From positions 1 through 64,000 of the forward strand of contig JAIXWP010000144.1 in the NCBI GenBank assembly GCA_027491215.1: a DNA stretch of 64,000 nt. Reading direction: 5' to 3'. The notes beneath the pieces are model-generated. The model ran no database searches, had not been told where the DNA came from, and saw nothing but the letters and a program-made list of their open reading frames with translations. Position 1 is the stretch's first letter. Each line of letters starts with the position of its first letter. Positions 38,271-46,476 of the stretch are shown here, in pieces. A program made the position numbers and the translations under genes. This DNA comes from Flavobacteriales bacterium. Its GTDB lineage: Bacteria; Bacteroidota; Bacteroidia; Flavobacteriales_D; Sanyastnellaceae.

Positions 38271-39802
38271 TATTCCCATTCAATTGTTGCTGGTGGTTTT
38301 GAGCTAATGTCATACACCACGCGATTAACACCTTTCACTTTATTGATTATGTCATTGGAAACTTTCGCAAGAAATTCATGAGGAAGTCTGCTCCAGTCCG
38401 CTGTCATACCGTCTGTACTATTCACTGCGCGAAGTGCTACCGCTTGTTCATAGGTTCTTTCATCACCCATTACACCTACACTTTGAACTGGAAGCAGAAT
38501 TGCCCCTGCTTGCCAAACTTCATTGTATAAATTGTTTTCGCGAAGTCCATTAATCCAAATGGCGTCCACCTCTTGCAAGATGCGTACCTTTTCAGCAGTG
38601 ATGTCCCCAAGAATTCTGATTCCTAAACCAGGGCCAGGGAATGGATGTCTATCCAAGATAGATGATTTGATATTCATCGACCGACCAACTCTTCGCACTT
38701 CATCTTTGAATAACAGTCGCAATGGTTCTACCACACTGAGCTTCATGTAGTCAGGAAGTCCTCCAACATTGTGGTGGGATTTGATGGTCTGAGAAGGGCC
38801 GCCTCCAACGGATACGGACTCTATCACGTCAGGATAGATTGTTCCTTGACCAAGCCATTTCGCATCAGCGTATTGTTTAGATTCTTCATCAAACACATCG
38901 ATGAATACTTTACCGATAGCTTTGCGCTTAGCTTCTGGATCGGTTAGCCCTGCTAGTGCAGCATAAAATTTATCTTTTGCATCCACACCTTTAATGTTCA
39001 AGCCCATGTCTTGATAGCTGTGAAGTACCTCTTCATATTCATTTTTTCGAAGCAAACCATTATCTACAAAAATGCAAATGAGGTTCGGTCCAATGGCACG
39101 GTGAATGAGCATTGCGGCAACAGAAGAGTCAACGCCACCTGATAGCCCCATGATCACTTTGTCGTTTCCAATTTGTGATTTCAATTGAGCAACCGTTTCC
39201 TCCACGAATTGAGAAGGTGTCCAGTCTTGTGAGCAGCCACAAACATCTACCACAAAATTTTGAAGCAATTGCTTTCCATCGGTGCTGTGATAAACTTCAG
39301 GGTGGAATTGTACACCGTACACTTTTTGATCTCCGAGTTGATAACCTGCACAAGCGACATCTGAAGTTGAGCATACAATTTTCGCGCTAGGTCCTGCATT
39401 GAGAATAGTATCTCCATGCGACATCCAAACTTGCGAATCTGTAGGAATATCCTTCATGATGGCGCAAGAGCTATCAACTGACACCAAGTTTGCACGGCCA
39501 TATTCTCTGTGTGTAGATCTGATTACTTCGCCCCCATGTAATTCAGCTAGTAGCTGAGCACCATAGCAAATGCCTAACACAGGGAGTTTAGATGTATATT
39601 GAGAAACGTCTGGCTTAGGAGCACCGTCTTGTTTTACAGAAAAAGGACTACCAGAGAGAATAAGGCCTTTTACATTTGAAGTAATTTCAGGAGCTTTGTT
39701 CCAAGGATGAATTTCGCAATAGATGTTTAGTTCGCGAATACGACGCGCAATCAACTGAGTGACTTGCGAGCCAAAATCTAGTATGAGTATGGTCTCGTGC
39801 AT
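38270..39802 (-). CDS. guaA: GMP synthase (glutamine-hydrolysing)
   Basis: 510 residues. The N-terminal class I glutamine amidotransferase has the nucleophile in LGICYGAQ (C79) and histidine in GVQFHPEV. The ATP-pyrophosphatase P-loop is [10 protein letters not shown]; the C-terminal dimerisation domain has [14 protein letters not shown]. It converts XMP to GMP. Start [13 protein letters not shown] is normal. A near-consensus box (TAATTTCG) ends 5 bases before the ATG. Confidence 0.98.
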   Translation of the reverse strand: MHETILILDFGSQVTQLIARRIRELNIYCEIHPWNKAPEITSNVKGLILSGSPFSVKQDGAPKPDVSQYTSKLPVLGICYGAQLLAELHGGEVIRSTHREYGRANLVSVDSSCAIMKDIPTDSQVWMSHGDTILNAGPSAKIVCSTSDVACAGYQLGDQKVYGVQFHPEVYHSTDGKQLLQNFVVDVCGCSQDWTPSQFVEETVAQLKSQIGNDKVIMGLSGGVDSSVAAMLIHRAIGPNLICIFVDNGLLRKNEYEEVLHSYQDMGLNIKGVDAKDKFYAALAGLTDPEAKRKAIGKVFIDVFDEESKQYADAKWLGQGTIYPDVIESVSVGGGPSQTIKSHHNVGGLPDYMKLSVVEPLRLLFKDEVRRVGRSMNIKSSILDRHPFPGPGLGIRILGDITAEKVRILQEVDAIWINGLRENNLYNEVWQAGAILLPVQSVGVMGDERTYEQAVALRAVNSTDGMTADWSRLPHEFLAKVSNDIINKVKGVNRVVYDISSKPPATIEWE

Positions 39803-39829
39803 GGCTGCGAAATTAGTTATATCTGAGCA

Positions 39830-39837
39830 TACATTTG
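39830..39837 (+). promoter_or_regulatory. Candidate -7 box (TACATTTG) of maf
   Basis: Exact TANNTTTG 17 bases upstream of the maf start, in the divergent guaA/maf spacer. No clear -33 TTG. Confidence 0.45.
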
Positions 39838-39854
39838 CTCAATAATTAGAAACA

Positions 39855-40439
39855 ATGCTATTAGCAGAAAAATATAAAAATCATAAGATAGTTTTAGCTT
39901 CGAAAAGCCCACGACGTCAGGAGTTGATGAAAGGATTGGATATTTCTTTCGAAGTGAGAACCATGGAAGTGGATGAGAGTTTTCCGCCAGCTTTACAGCG
40001 CGAAGAAATCCCTTTGTTTTTATCAAAGCTGAAAGCCCAAGCATTTTTACCTGAAATGAAAGCAAATGAAGTAGTAATTACTGCTGATACTGTTGTTTGG
40101 GTAAATGATCATGTGTTGAATAAGCCGGAGGATCGTGATGAAGCCATTGCGATGGTAAATGAGTTGAGCGGTAATCAACATGTGGTTTACACGGGTGTGA
40201 CGATCACTACAAAGGATAAGGCTTTATCCTTCTATGATGAGACCAAAGTGTATTTTGAGGCTTTGACGCAAGAGGAAATCGAGTACTATATCGACAAGTA
40301 TCAGCCCTATGATAAAGCTGGAAGTTATGGTGTTCAAGAGTTCATAGGTTATATGGGCATCAACAAGTTAGAAGGTTCGTATTTCAATGTGATGGGACTG
40401 CCAGTACATCAGGTCTACAAAAAATTAATGGAATTCTGA
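39855..40439 (+). CDS. maf: Maf-family nucleotide pyrophosphatase
   Basis: 194 residues. The N-terminal IVLASKSPRRQELMKGL and ITADTVVWVNDHVLNKP, plus YDKAGSYGVQEF, are the Maf/HAM1-like signatures of nucleoside triphosphate pyrophosphatases that hydrolyse non-canonical or modified (d)NTPs. Which substrate (dTTP/UTP or m7GTP) cannot be told. Divergent from guaA and followed by tRNA genes. Confidence 0.93.
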   Translation: MLLAEKYKNHKIVLASKSPRRQELMKGLDISFEVRTMEVDESFPPALQREEIPLFLSKLKAQAFLPEMKANEVVITADTVVWVNDHVLNKPEDRDEAIAMVNELSGNQHVVYTGVTITTKDKALSFYDETKVYFEALTQEEIEYYIDKYQPYDKAGSYGVQEFIGYMGINKLEGSYFNVMGLPVHQVYKKLMEF

Positions 40440-40506
40440 TAGAAAAGAGTTGGAAATTCAGTCATTATTTATACATTTGCCCCCTCAAAATTTATTGAGC
40501 CCAACC

Positions 40507-40595
40507 GGAAAGGTGGGTGAGTGGCTGAAACCAACAGTTTGCTAAACTGTCGTACTGGGTAACTGGTACCGGGGGTTCGAATCCCCCCCTTTCCG
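40507..40595 (+). tRNA. tRNA-Ser (anticodon GCT)
   Basis: Acceptor GGAAAGG / CCTTTCC, anticodon stem ACAGT/ACTGT with loop TTGCTAA, a long variable arm (class II) and TTCGAAT T-loop. No CCA is encoded. Reads AGC/AGU. Confidence 0.95.
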
Positions 40596-40619
40596 CAGAA
40601 ACCGAAGAGTCTGCCGACT

Positions 40620-40651
40620 CAAACGTTTCTCGCGAAAGCGAGGCAGGTTTG
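40620..40651 (+). other. Hairpin in the tRNA-Ser/tRNA-Pro spacer
   Basis: CAAAC ... CTCGC GAAA GCGAG ... GTTTG: a GNRA-capped inner stem with an outer stem. It may be a processing or pause structure in a tRNA precursor. No T-tract follows. Confidence 0.4.
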
Positions 40652-40674
40652 AAAAGGCAACTTTAGGTAAGTTT

Positions 40675-40748
40675 CGGGGTGTAGCGTAGCCCGGTATCGC
40701 GCCTGCTTTGGGAGCAGGAGGTCGTAGGTTCGAATCCTGCCACCCCGA
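40675..40748 (+). tRNA. tRNA-Pro (anticodon TGG)
   Basis: Acceptor CGGGGTG / CACCCCG, anticodon stem CCTGC/GCAGG with loop TTTGGGA, T-arm GGTTCGAATCC. No CCA encoded. Confidence 0.95.
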
Positions 40749-40752
40749 CAAA

Positions 40753-40787
40753 GAAAAGACAACTTCGGGGTTGTCTTTTCTGTTTTA
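40753..40787 (+). terminator. Intrinsic terminator between tRNA-Pro and tRNA-Arg
   Basis: Perfect 11-bp stem GAAAAGACAAC / GTTGTCTTTTC with a TTCGGG loop, then TGTTTTA. It splits the tRNA cluster into two transcripts. Confidence 0.8.
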
Positions 40788-40791
40788 TAAT

Positions 40792-40865
40792 GATCTCGTA
40801 GCTCAGTTGGATAGAGCATCTGCCTTCTAAGCAGACGGTCAGGGGTTCGAATCCCTTCGGGATCA
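40792..40865 (+). tRNA. tRNA-Arg (anticodon TCT)
   Basis: Acceptor GATCTCG / CGGGATC (one G-U), anticodon stem CTGCC/GCAGA-type with loop TTCTAA giving anticodon TCT, T-arm GGGGTTCGAATCCC. No CCA encoded. Reads AGA/AGG. Confidence 0.93.
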
Positions 40866-40868
40866 CTA

Positions 40869-40897
40869 AAAAAGCCACTCATTTAGGGTGGCTTTTT
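40869..40897 (+). terminator. Intrinsic terminator after tRNA-Arg
   Basis: AAAAAGCCAC / GTGGCTTTTT stem, 9-base loop; the 3' arm supplies the T-tract. May also end the arsenic operon on the minus strand. Confidence 0.88.
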
Positions 40898-40921
40898 ATG
40901 TTTTATATGGGTTCGTTTATT

Positions 40922-41977
40922 TTAATACTTCCATCGATTCGCCAAAGCAACAAGTGATAGCATCACGGGTACTTCGATCAAGACACCCACAACTGTTGCT
41001 AGTGAGGCTCCTGATTCTAACCCAAAAAGTGATATTGCCACTGCCACAGATAACTCGAAGAAGTTACTTGCGCCGATCATGGCTGCAGGTGCGCAAACAG
41101 CATGACTCAATTTTAGTTTTCTTCCAATAAACCACGAAAGAAAAAATATGAAATAAGTCTGAATGGTTAATGGAATTGCAATGAGCAAAATCGCTAATGG
41201 ATCTGATGTGATTTGTTCTCCTTGAAATGCAAAAAGTAGTATCAAAGTCAACAATAAAGCAACAGTAGAAATAGGTTTTAATTCTTTTAAGAAAACAAGC
41301 TTAAACCACTCTTCTCCTTTCTTTTTGCGCAAGTAGTTATTTATAAGCCATCCGGCTAAAAGAGGAATAACCACGAAGACCACCACAGATGTTATTAGCG
41401 CATCATAAGGAATACCGATAGCTTGTCCATCTTCAAATGCGGAAATCCCAAATGCATGAAATAGAAATGCAACGATGGGAACAAAGGCTATAAGTAGAAT
41501 TAAATCATTCACACTAACCTGAATCAGGGTATAAGTCGGATCACCATCACTCAGGTAAGACCACACAAACACCATTGCGGTGCAAGGAGCAGCTCCAAGA
41601 AGTATTGCGCCAGCTATATATTGATCAGCTAACTCAGGTGTTATCCAAGCTTGAAATATGTGATAGAAGAAAATATATCCGAACAATGCCATACTAAATG
41701 GCTTTACGATCCAATTGATAAAGACTGTTAGGCCAAGACCTTTCCAATCTCTTGCAACATGTTTTATCGAAGAAAAATCAATCTGCACCATCATTGGAAA
41801 TATCATGGCCCAAACTAAAATGGCCACAGGTATATTAACCGTTGAAATATTAATTTCACTTAGTGTGCTGATGGAGTCTCCGCCAATGATACCTACAGCA
41901 ATTCCAACTCCAATGCACAAGAGCACCCAAAGGGTAAGATATTTTTCAAAGAATCCTATTGATTTTTTAGCTTCCAT
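40922..41977 (-). CDS. acr3: Arsenite efflux permease, ACR3 family
   Basis: 351 residues with about ten transmembrane helices, exporting arsenite (and possibly antimonite). The conserved cysteine in GAAPCTAMVFVWS and the motif SVNDLILLIAFVPIVAF are ACR3 hallmarks, as is the C-terminal APAAMIGASNFFELSVAVA. Last gene of arsR-DUF6428-arsC-acr3; the gap to arsC is 2 bp. Confidence 0.95.
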   Translation of the reverse strand: MEAKKSIGFFEKYLTLWVLLCIGVGIAVGIIGGDSISTLSEINISTVNIPVAILVWAMIFPMMVQIDFSSIKHVARDWKGLGLTVFINWIVKPFSMALFGYIFFYHIFQAWITPELADQYIAGAILLGAAPCTAMVFVWSYLSDGDPTYTLIQVSVNDLILLIAFVPIVAFLFHAFGISAFEDGQAIGIPYDALITSVVVFVVIPLLAGWLINNYLRKKKGEEWFKLVFLKELKPISTVALLLTLILLFAFQGEQITSDPLAILLIAIPLTIQTYFIFFLSWFIGRKLKLSHAVCAPAAMIGASNFFELSVAVAISLFGLESGASLATVVGVLIEVPVMLSLVALANRWKY

Positions 41978-41979
41978 GA

Positions 41980-42594
41980 TTAGTTATTTATTTGAGACAT
42001 TACATACAACATTTCGGTGGCTACTTGATCGCAACGCTCGCGATAGGCTTGCATTTTTATTGGACTTTCATCAAAATTTTTTGGGTCTTCATATGGAAGT
42101 GAAATTCGCTGCGCTGCTTGCGGAATGTGCGGGCAGTTCGCATCGGCATGTCCACAAGTCATTACTGCGGCGAAACCACTTTTTGGATTAAACGCATCGT
42201 CGTAAACTTTAGAAAAACAAATGATAGGAGGTGCCTTTTCATCATATCTTAAAGTATAAACAGGGTTAACAGAATCGCTTAGTTTATTTACTTCAAAACC
42301 AATCTCTGATAGTGTTTGCCCCACGGCACTGTACATGGCAGTAGCCTCTGTTCCTCCGTAGTAAACGACAACATTTTTTAACCCGTAAAAGGTTGCTGCA
42401 ACTTGAGCCCACACTTGTGTCAAATGACTGCGTCGAGAATTATGAGTACAGATCATAGTGAGCCCAATCGTTTCGTCTTCTTTTCTTTTGGAAATGAAAT
42501 CTACTAAAACCATCAATTGATTTTTTCGATCTTCAGCTATCGAATGAAAGTGTGAAATTCGATCTTCGATATAGGATAGAATTGAGGGATTCAT
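41980..42594 (-). CDS. arsC: Arsenate reductase, low-molecular-weight phosphatase type
   Basis: Reduces arsenate to arsenite for export by ACR3. The P-loop CTHNSRRS (C-X5-R) begins the catalytic domain. The cysteine pair TCGHADANC corresponds to the two resolving cysteines of the thioredoxin-coupled ArsC group, so the redox cascade appears complete. 204 residues is longer than the B. subtilis enzyme because of an N-terminal extension (MNPSILSYIEDRISH...). It sits 12 bp after the DUF6428 gene and 2 bp before acr3. Confidence 0.93.
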   Translation of the reverse strand: MNPSILSYIEDRISHFHSIAEDRKNQLMVLVDFISKRKEDETIGLTMICTHNSRRSHLTQVWAQVAATFYGLKNVVVYYGGTEATAMYSAVGQTLSEIGFEVNKLSDSVNPVYTLRYDEKAPPIICFSKVYDDAFNPKSGFAAVMTCGHADANCPHIPQAAQRISLPYEDPKNFDESPIKMQAYRERCDQVATEMLYVMSQINN

Positions 42595-42606
42595 GATGGT
42601 GATTTT

Positions 42607-43083
42607 TTAGCAGCAGCCACCACCTGGTTTGCAGGTCGTGTTTGCGGATGCGATTGTCAAATCTTGTAATTCGATTTTTTGTTTCTGTGATGGAATGCCA
42701 CATGCATCTGAAGCAAGGCAAGCGGTAATAGTATTCACCAAGTGAAATGAAATGCCGTCGAAATCCAATCCATATTTACCAATGGTTTGTCCTTGATATT
42801 CTACTTCAATTTCCCAATCACCTAGCCCTAGTTTCTCTTCTCCTAAAGCAACAATTTTAGTGAGTTTGGCAGCAGCCAAACGATGGTCATGATCGTCCGC
42901 TGTCCAAAGTTGAAAACGCACTACGCGCTCTTCACGATATTGACCCCCACAATCAATAAATTGCTTTGTTACTTTTCCAATTTCTGTGACATGAAAATGG
43001 GCTGGAACAATTTGCCCGGTAGGGGTTATAAATTGGAGAATCTCTATGGTCGAAAGTGCCTTCTTGAATTCGATGAGTTTCAT
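42607..43083 (-). CDS. DUF6428 family protein, arsenic operon accessory
   Basis: 158 residues. DUF6428 proteins are found next to arsenic genes; function unknown. The sequence starts MKLIEFKKALS and has a His/Asp-rich segment (LWTADDHDHRLAA). It ends with a cysteine tail, TTCKPGGGCC, that could bind As(III). Second gene of the operon. An ArsR-site-like sequence lies 26 bp upstream of its start, so it may have its own regulated promoter. Confidence 0.82.
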   Translation of the reverse strand: MKLIEFKKALSTIEILQFITPTGQIVPAHFHVTEIGKVTKQFIDCGGQYREERVVRFQLWTADDHDHRLAAAKLTKIVALGEEKLGLGDWEIEVEYQGQTIGKYGLDFDGISFHLVNTITACLASDACGIPSQKQKIELQDLTIASANTTCKPGGGCC

Positions 43084-43108
43084 TATTTTTATATTAATTT
43101 AATATTGC

Positions 43109-43123
43109 AATATTGCGATGAAT
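43109..43123. promoter_or_regulatory. Second ArsR operator (AATATTGCGATGAAT)
   Basis: The 15 bases are the exact reverse complement of 43478-43492 next to arsR. It abuts a perfect palindrome AATATTGCAATATT (43101-43114). Position is between arsR and the DUF6428 gene. Confidence 0.65.
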
Positions 43124-43140
43124 GGTTTCAAAAAAATAGT

Positions 43141-43476
43141 CTAGCAACAGTCGCTTCCGCACGAGGTGGAGAATTTCGAAAACAATGCAGACATCATTTC
43201 AGATACTTCTTCCCATTTCTTGGCATTGATACAATAACTTACTGAAGTGCCTTCGATAGTGCCTTGGATCAATCCTATGGTTTTTAATTCTTTCAAATGT
43301 TGGCTGATAGTCGCTTGAGCAAGACCAAGTTCCTCCACTAATTCTCCATTGATGCAGCGATTTGCTTTCACCAAATATTGAATTATTGCAATGCGCGCTG
43401 GGTGACCCAACACTTTTGCGATAAGAGCAATTTCATTTTGATCCTTCGTAAATAAATCTGTTTTAGTTACGCCCAT
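43141..43476 (-). CDS. arsR: ArsR/SmtB-family arsenic repressor
   Basis: 111 residues with a winged-helix DNA-binding domain (LGHPARIAIIQYLV, then LGLAQATISQHLKELKTIGLI as recognition helix). The classical ELCVCDL arsenic site is absent. Instead the C-terminus carries CGSDCC (after STS), and C42 and C82 are elsewhere, so As(III) is probably sensed by C-terminal cysteines as in other non-canonical ArsR types. It would derepress the operon. An operator overlaps the region just before its ATG. Confidence 0.92.
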   Translation of the reverse strand: MGVTKTDLFTKDQNEIALIAKVLGHPARIAIIQYLVKANRCINGELVEELGLAQATISQHLKELKTIGLIQGTIEGTSVSYCINAKKWEEVSEMMSALFSKFSTSCGSDCC

Positions 43477-43477
43477 A

Positions 43478-43497
43478 ATTCATCGCAATATTACGAT
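43478..43497. promoter_or_regulatory. ArsR operator/promoter region
   Basis: ATTCATCGCAATATTACGAT contains the near palindrome ATCGCAATATTACGAT (one mirrored mismatch). It starts one base upstream of the arsR ATG. The same core recurs in inverted form at 43109-43123. Confidence 0.65.
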
Positions 43498-43512
43498 GTA
43501 ATTTCTGCTTTA

Positions 43513-44958
43513 TCAAATAAATTGTGTTGCCACCCAAATAAGGGCGCTCAGAAGGATGAAGGAAAGAATATTCAATATAATCCCAGCTTTGAGCATATCT
43601 GCTGCCTTGATATGTCCACTGCTGTAGGCAATGGCGTTTGGAGGTGTGCTCATTGGGAACATGAAATCACAACTTGCAGCGATGGTAACGGGAATAGCGA
43701 AAAGAATCGGGTCGACTCCAGCACCTACTGCTAAGGCCGCAACAATGGGTACGAAAATATTGACCATCGCCAAATTGCTCATCAGTGCGGTGAGTACAAG
43801 TCCTACAAGACAGAGCAAACTCACGAAGACAAAGGTGTTCGATTGATCTACTCCCGACATTAGTTCTGTTACTTTCTCAATGAGTCCACTAAACTTAAAT
43901 GCTTCTGAAAGTGCGAGTCCTCCTCCAAAAATGAGCAATACTCCCCACGGAAGTTTTTCGGTGTCTTTCCACTCTAAAAGCCTTGATTCTGTTGGTTTAC
44001 TTGAAGGAATAATAAAAAGCATAATGGCTGCGACCATTCCTATACCAACATCCGTTACTTGGATATTTTCTGATGGAAACCATTTTGCAATCGGTTCTTG
44101 CAAAATCCATAGGATGGCTGTAAGAACGAATACTACAAATACTCGCTTCTCTTCCTTTTTCCAACTTCCTAATTTATCGAGTTCATCTCGAATGATATTA
44201 TTGCCAATACTGAATTCACCAAGTTTATTGGGGAAAATTACTTTTACCAAAAGAAAATATGATGAAATAAAAAGTATAAAGGAAAAAGGAAGTCCAAACT
44301 TGAGCCAGTCAAAAAAGCTAACGGTGGTGTTGAATGTGTCGCTGCTTAAAATCCCCGCCATTGCCGCATTTGGGGGGCTGCCCACTAAGGTGGCGATACC
44401 ACCAATACTAGCCCCATATGCGATAGAGAGCATTAAAGTAAGCGCGAAATTTTTCTCTTTTTTACCATGCAGTTTTTTGTCCTCATGCAACAATAGAGCA
44501 ATCACAGAACTAGCGATTGGGAACATCATCAATGCAGTCGCCGTATTGCTAATCCACATCGAAATGAGATAAGAAGAGGTGTAAAAGCCAAGGATGATGC
44601 GATCTGCGCCGAGTCCCGTTCGGTGAACAATGGATAGGGCCAATCTTCGATGCAGGTTCCATTTTTCCATCGCTAAAGCGATGATGAATCCTGACATGAA
44701 TAAGAAGACATATTTGTTTCCGTAGGCCAGGCACGTTTTTTCAATGGATAAAATACCAAAGAGTGGAAAAACTGCTACAGGCAAGAGGGAGGTAGTACCC
44801 ATCGGTACGGCCTCTGTAATCCACCAAATCAGCATCCAGGCAATGACTCCTATCGTTTTTGAAGCTATGGGCTCAAGACCAGAAATGGGTAAGAAGCAAA
44901 ATATCAAGAAGACCAAAGGGCCCGCGATTAGGGAGAGTGTTCTGTTTTTTTCCATCAA
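43513..44958 (-). CDS. SLC13/DASS-family sodium-coupled dicarboxylate or sulfate transporter
   Basis: 481 residues, about eleven helices. The signature SNTATALMMFPIASSVIAL (Ser-Asn-Thr Na-binding loop) and its internal repeat MFPMSTPPNAIAYSSG mark DASS transporters. Substrate is probably succinate/malate-type dicarboxylates or sulfate, not decidable from sequence by eye. It ends just upstream of the arsR operator in the same direction; whether it is functionally linked to arsenic is unclear. Confidence 0.88.
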   Translation of the reverse strand: MMEKNRTLSLIAGPLVFLIFCFLPISGLEPIASKTIGVIAWMLIWWITEAVPMGTTSLLPVAVFPLFGILSIEKTCLAYGNKYVFLFMSGFIIALAMEKWNLHRRLALSIVHRTGLGADRIILGFYTSSYLISMWISNTATALMMFPIASSVIALLLHEDKKLHGKKEKNFALTLMLSIAYGASIGGIATLVGSPPNAAMAGILSSDTFNTTVSFFDWLKFGLPFSFILFISSYFLLVKVIFPNKLGEFSIGNNIIRDELDKLGSWKKEEKRVFVVFVLTAILWILQEPIAKWFPSENIQVTDVGIGMVAAIMLFIIPSSKPTESRLLEWKDTEKLPWGVLLIFGGGLALSEAFKFSGLIEKVTELMSGVDQSNTFVFVSLLCLVGLVLTALMSNLAMVNIFVPIVAALAVGAGVDPILFAIPVTIAASCDFMFPMSTPPNAIAYSSGHIKAADMLKAGIILNILSFILLSALIWVATQFI

Positions 44959-44996
44959 GCCAAATGTATCTGATTAATCTCTTCTCTTCATCTGTT

Positions 44997-45004
44997 TACC
45001 TTTG
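44997..45004 (+). promoter_or_regulatory. -7 box (TACCTTTG) of rlmD, possibly leaderless transcript
   Basis: Exact TANNTTTG ending 6 bases before the ATG at 45011. The start point expected a few bases after the box would fall on the ATG, giving a leaderless mRNA. Confidence 0.5.
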
Positions 45005-45010
45005 CAAAAT

Positions 45011-46444
45011 ATGGCAGATCGTTTATTTAAAAAGAACCAATTATTAGAATTGGAGATTATCGACTTAGCATTCGGTGGTGTAGGCATTGCAAAGATCCCT
45101 ACTGAGCAGGGCGATTTTACTGTATTTGTACAAAACACTATTCCTGGTCAAATCGTTGAAGCACAGATACAAAAGGCTGCCAGAAGATATGCTGAATGCC
45201 GATTGGTAAAAGTCTTGAAGCCTTCTCCACAAGAAGTCTCCATGCCTTATCAACCTATTCCCGGAGCGCCATATGCTACATGGCCTTTGGACTTGCAGAT
45301 GGCTTCAAAAAAGAAGAACACCATCGAACTTTTTAAACGCATTGGGAAGGTAGAAAATGCGGAACAAATTCTAGATGAATTCATTCAGTCACCCGAACAA
45401 TGGCACTATCGAAATAAAATGGAATACTCTTTTTCTGTGATTCGATTTGACGAAGCAGAAGAAAAAGAAGTAGACGATTTCGCGCTTGGATTCAAACATA
45501 GAGGTACGTGGTGGTGTGTTGAAAATCTCGACAAAGATTCAGGAATGTTTGACGCGGCATTTGAAAATGCACTAAGAGAAATTCGCGAATGGTGCATCCA
45601 AAGTGGACTCCCTGCTTGGCTGCCTCCGAAGAGAAGAGGCTTCTTCCGATTTTTAGTAGTTAGAAAAAGCTTTAGCTCAAATGAAATTTTGATGAATCTC
45701 GTCACCACAGATGACAATATAGAATTGTTTGACAGAAAGGGATTTTGCGACAGATTGAAATCTCTTTTAGGTGACCGACTAGCTGGGATCATTCATACAA
45801 TAAATAATGATGAAGGAGATCGTGTCGATCCTCTAAATGGCTCGACAGAATTAGTTTATGGCAAATCGAAAATAGTGGAGGAGATCAATGGGTTGAAATT
45901 TGAAATCAGTATGCAAAGCTTTTTTCAAACTAATCCAAAAAGCGCGGAGCGTTTGTATAACAAGGTGTTGGATTATGCTGATGTCGACGGAAGTGATGAC
46001 GGTACTGTGATCCTTGATTTGTTCTGTGGCACCGGGACTATTGCGCAATTAATGGCCAAGCGGAGTAAGAGAAAAATAGTAGGTGTAGATATTGTTGCCT
46101 CTGCTATTGAAGATGCGAAAAAAAACGCAGAGCGAAATGGTATTCATGACATCGATTTTCATGCTGCAGATGTAGGAAAGTTTCTACTGGAATATCCCGA
46201 TTATCAAGGAAAAATACACACACTCGTTTTAGATCCACCAAGAGGAGGCATCGCTCCGAAAACACTGAGAAAGGTGATGGCTTTGGGTGCAAAAAGAATC
46301 GTTTATGTGAGCTGTAATCCTTCTACGCAAGCGCGTGATACGGAGATGTTACGAGAGCAAGGCTACGAGCTTAAAAAATGGAGCTTAGTAGATCAGTTTC
46401 CTAATACGTCACATATTGAATCGGTTGCGCTTTTTGAACGATAA
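45011..46444 (+). CDS. rlmD: RlmD/RumA-like 23S rRNA uracil-C5 methyltransferase without Fe-S cysteines
   Basis: N-terminal TRAM domain (LELEIIDLAFGGVGIAK...), a central domain, and the C-terminal SAM methyltransferase with ILDLFCGTGTIAQLMA and the catalytic cysteine in VSCNPSTQARD. This family makes 5-methyluridine in 23S rRNA (U1939 or U747) or tRNA (TrmA); the RlmD assignment is by architecture. The three N-terminal cysteines that bind a 4Fe-4S cluster in E. coli RlmD are absent: the aligned segment reads MPYQPIPGAPYATW. The track start 45002 is a TTG; the ATG at 45011 (MADRLFKK) is preferred, giving 477 residues. Confidence 0.9.
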   Translation: MADRLFKKNQLLELEIIDLAFGGVGIAKIPTEQGDFTVFVQNTIPGQIVEAQIQKAARRYAECRLVKVLKPSPQEVSMPYQPIPGAPYATWPLDLQMASKKKNTIELFKRIGKVENAEQILDEFIQSPEQWHYRNKMEYSFSVIRFDEAEEKEVDDFALGFKHRGTWWCVENLDKDSGMFDAAFENALREIREWCIQSGLPAWLPPKRRGFFRFLVVRKSFSSNEILMNLVTTDDNIELFDRKGFCDRLKSLLGDRLAGIIHTINNDEGDRVDPLNGSTELVYGKSKIVEEINGLKFEISMQSFFQTNPKSAERLYNKVLDYADVDGSDDGTVILDLFCGTGTIAQLMAKRSKRKIVGVDIVASAIEDAKKNAERNGIHDIDFHAADVGKFLLEYPDYQGKIHTLVLDPPRGGIAPKTLRKVMALGAKRIVYVSCNPSTQARDTEMLREQGYELKKWSLVDQFPNTSHIESVALFER

Positions 46445-46476
46445 TGACTTAACTTTCGAACATATTTAAGACCAAC

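Noticed and set aside
40528-40560. GAAACC ... CGTA inside tRNA-Ser resembling an ECF promoter
   Set aside because: Spacing is 18, not 16, and the bases are accounted for by the tRNA structure.
40542-40882. Several 69-87-codon minus-strand ORFs (e.g. MSGWQDSNLRPPAP)
   Set aside because: These are antisense readings of the tRNA genes, a well-known artefact; no independent support.
43513-44958. DASS transporter as part of the arsenic operon
   Set aside because: The operator of arsR lies downstream of it and the family carries dicarboxylates or sulfate; only adjacency supports the link.
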